From positions 1 to 8,098 of the forward strand of contig JADLHV010000158.1 in the NCBI GenBank assembly GCA_020848595.1: a stretch of 8,098 nucleotides of DNA, given 5' to 3'. This stretch comes from Bacteroidia bacterium. Its GTDB lineage: Bacteria > Bacteroidota > Bacteroidia > NS11-12g > UBA955. The position numbers and the translations under genes are program-made. This document shows positions 6,517 through 8,098 of the stretch, in pieces. Position 1 is the first letter of the stretch. The number at the start of each line of letters is the position of its first letter. Below the pieces are notes generated by a model. That model saw only the letters and a program-made list of their open reading frames with translations, was not told where the DNA came from and searched no databases.

Positions 6517-7776
6517 ATGACATTTCAATCCCTAAAATTGGCCGATTACATATTAAAGGCCATTCAAGAAGAAGGCTATGAAAAGCCTACCCCTGTCCAA
6601 AGTGAAGCTATTCCTATAGTACTTAGTGGACGCGATTTATTAGCTTGTGCCCAAACCGGTACAGGAAAAACTGCAGCATTTGCCATCCCAATGATTCAAC
6701 TCATGCAAGAATCTAATCAAATGGGAAAACAAAAAAGAATCCGTGGTCTGGTGGTTACTCCAACACGCGAACTCGCCATCCAAATTCATGAAAGTTTTGG
6801 CGCTTATGGTAGACATACTGGAATTAAACAAGCTGTCATTTTTGGCGGTGTTAAACAAGAATCTCAAGTTAGAGCCCTAAAAGCTGGTATCGATCTTTTG
6901 ATTGCTACGCCTGGTCGATTACTCGATTTGATACAACAAGGTTATATCTCTTTAAAAGATATCGAATTCTTTGTTCTAGATGAAGCTGACCGTATGCTCG
7001 ATATGGGTTTTATCCATGATGTTAAAAAAATCATTAAAGTATTGCCACAAAGAAAACAGTCACTTTTCTTTTCGGCTACTATGCCCGATGAAATCACTAA
7101 ACTAGCCAACGTATTACTCTATAAGCCTGGAAAAGTTGAAGTAACTCCTGTCTCTTCTACTGCCGAAACCATCAATCAAAAATTGTATTATGTTGAAAAG
7201 GGCGAAAAAAACACGCAATTACTCAACATTCTAGATAACAAAGATATTCGCTCTATTCTTGTCTTTACCCGTACTAAACACGGTGCCGATAAAGTGGTAA
7301 AATTCCTTATCAAAAGCAATGTGAAAGCCATGGCTATTCACGGTAATAAATCTCAAAATGCCCGTCAAAATGCCTTGAATGGTTTTAAAGATGGATCTTT
7401 ACGTGTCTTAGTTGCTACCGATATTGCCGCCAGAGGAATTGATGTCGAAGAACTTGAATGGGTGCTCAACTACGAATTACCTAATATTCCTGAAACTTAT
7501 GTTCACAGAATAGGTAGAACTGGCAGAGCTGGTAATAAGGGCAGCGCCATTTCTTTTTGCGCCGAAGATGAACGCCCGTATTTAAAATCGATTGAGAAAT
7601 TAATACGTCTTAGTATTCCGAAATTAAATCAACCTTCTTTCTCTAATACTAAACCAGAACCTACTGCTCAAAGAAATGATAAACCAGCTCAAACTGCTAA
7701 TCGTCAAGGTTCTTCTAATTATGGCTACAAGAAGAAAAACAACAAATCTTCTTACAATAAAAGAAGTGCGTATTAA
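6517..7776 (+). CDS. rhlE: DEAD-box ATP-dependent RNA helicase, RhlE-like
   Basis: A 419-residue helicase with all the classical motifs: an N-terminal Q motif (Phe3, then GYEKPTPVQ with Gln28), motif I AQTGTGKT (45-52), Ia PTRELA (82-87), Ib TPGRLLD (131-137), II DEAD (155-158), III SAT (186-188), IV ILVFTR, V ATDIAARGID (300-309) and VI HRIGRTGR (330-337). It uses ATP hydrolysis to unwind or remodel short RNA duplexes in the cytoplasm, typically in ribosome assembly, mRNA decay or cold adaptation. The last 50 or so residues are disordered, rich in Lys, Asn, Ser and Tyr, and end KKKNNKSSYNKRSAY; this is typical of RNA-binding tails in RhlE-type proteins. The ATG at 6517 places the Q motif at the usual distance. 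Assignment to RhlE rather than another subfamily rests on overall resemblance. Confidence 0.95.
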   Translation: MTFQSLKLADYILKAIQEEGYEKPTPVQSEAIPIVLSGRDLLACAQTGTGKTAAFAIPMIQLMQESNQMGKQKRIRGLVVTPTRELAIQIHESFGAYGRHTGIKQAVIFGGVKQESQVRALKAGIDLLIATPGRLLDLIQQGYISLKDIEFFVLDEADRMLDMGFIHDVKKIIKVLPQRKQSLFFSATMPDEITKLANVLLYKPGKVEVTPVSSTAETINQKLYYVEKGEKNTQLLNILDNKDIRSILVFTRTKHGADKVVKFLIKSNVKAMAIHGNKSQNARQNALNGFKDGSLRVLVATDIAARGIDVEELEWVLNYELPNIPETYVHRIGRTGRAGNKGSAISFCAEDERPYLKSIEKLIRLSIPKLNQPSFSNTKPEPTAQRNDKPAQTANRQGSSNYGYKKKNNKSSYNKRSAY

Positions 7777-7790
7777 TATTGTTATGGCAT

Positions 7791-7817
7791 AAAAAAAGGT
7801 TGCCAAAAATGACAACC
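7791..7817 (-). terminator. Minus-strand-oriented intrinsic terminator just after the helicase gene
   Basis: GGTTG (7798-7802) pairs with CAACC (7813-7817), extended by CA/TG across one mismatch, with an A-rich loop. Seven A bases at 7791-7797 become a T tract when read on the minus strand. No T tract follows on the plus strand, so the hairpin should act mainly on transcripts coming from the right. Confidence 0.5.
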
Positions 7818-7907
7818 CTAATAACCAAAATAATAACAATTAACTTTTAAGTTATTTAAATGATACAACTTTACTTAACACAGCACTTATTAAACAACTA
7901 TTAGTGT

Positions 7908-7945
7908 AAAAAAAGTGTTAATACTGAGTATTATGACATTTTTTT
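7908..7945 (+). terminator. First of two tandem terminator-like hairpins after the helicase gene
   Basis: Seven A (7908-7914) pair with seven T (7939-7945). Inside, TGT (7916-7918) pairs with ACA (7936-7938), and TAATAC (7919-7924) with GTATTA (7928-7933) around a TGA loop, with small bulges. The stem is AT-rich and imperfect, so termination strength is uncertain. Confidence 0.45.
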
Positions 7946-7983
7946 GACAAAAAGCTTCCAATTAAGTTTGGAAGCTTTTTGTC
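7946..7983. terminator. Perfect 16 bp bidirectional terminator hairpin
   Basis: GACAAAAAGCTTCCAA (7946-7961) is perfectly complementary to 7968-7983, with a 6 nt loop (TTAAGT). The inner GC-containing stem is flanked by A5 and T5, so either strand shows a stem followed by T residues. This is the likely end of the helicase transcript, about 170 nt after its stop, and it could also serve a convergent gene to the right. Confidence 0.75.
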
Positions 7984-8098
7984 GTTATAAAACATTGAAT
8001 ATCGTCATCTTAAAAAGATTTAACTCTTTATTTTTTTTAAAATTTATTTATAAAATTCCATACCATTCGTATTGAATTTAAAACACTGTTATTGTCTA

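Larger units (their letters stand above)
7777..8098. other. Gene-free right end with three hairpins
   Basis: I see no supported gene here. The stretch holds a minus-strand-oriented hairpin terminator (7791-7817) and two adjacent 38 nt hairpins (7908-7945 and 7946-7983), described separately. The last 115 bases are very AT-rich. A minus-strand frame is open from the right edge to a TAA at 8037-8039, but 19 codons are too few to call a gene. Confidence 0.5.

Noticed and set aside
7624..7839. Minus-strand frame with hydrophobic residues over the helicase tail
   Set aside because: The apparent membrane-like composition is the complement of the Lys/Asn/Ser-rich tail codons, and the start lies in the hairpin region; no independent support.
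7963..7970. TAAGTTTG as a promoter -7 element
   Set aside because: It falls in the loop and arm of the perfect 16 bp terminator hairpin with no -33 partner and no gene close downstream.
8037..8096. End of a minus-strand gene entering from the right edge
   Set aside because: The frame is open from the edge to a TAA but is only 19 codons long, with no recognisable motif; the nearby bidirectional terminator is suggestive but not enough.

Overview
The window reads as a piece of an AT-rich Bacteroidota chromosome, probably of a gliding or Flavobacteriia/Chitinophagia-like lineage. Four things point there: type IX secretion (T9SS) sorting domains of two classes, an Omp28-family surface lipoprotein with a Bacteroidota-style lipoprotein export signal, TAnnTTTG promoter elements, and starts without Shine-Dalgarno sites. 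Every gene I accept is on the plus strand. All six stop at TAA or TAG.

Left part (1-4634): the end of a large secreted protein with fibronectin-III-like modules and a C-terminal gliding-motility-associated (CHU_C, type B) sorting domain. A promoter-bearing gap follows, then a two-gene unit of a DUF1800 protein and a DUF1501 protein 15 bp apart. This pairing is widespread in bacteria. The DUF1501 partner carries its own type A T9SS tail. The DUF1800 gene clearly begins at 1362 but is broken by a single in-frame TGA at 1467-1469. Its first ATG after the stop, at 1584, would lose the conserved N-terminal LLRRxxFG region.

Middle (4635-6251): an AT-rich gap with a plausible promoter, the Omp28-like lipoprotein gene with a thioredoxin-like CxxC motif, a very clear intrinsic terminator, and a small TfoX N-terminal-domain protein.

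Right part (6252-8098): a RhlE-type DEAD-box RNA helicase. It sits behind a perfect -7 element and a leader of about 110 nt that is richer in G and C than its surroundings and has nested complementary segments, so it may be a structured regulatory RNA. Downstream, a 322 bp gene-free end holds a minus-strand-oriented terminator and two back-to-back 38 nt hairpins that look like tandem bidirectional terminators.

I see no mobile element, CRISPR array, tRNA, rRNA or obvious defence system. The points most worth a second look are the TGA-interrupted DUF1800 gene and the helicase leader.
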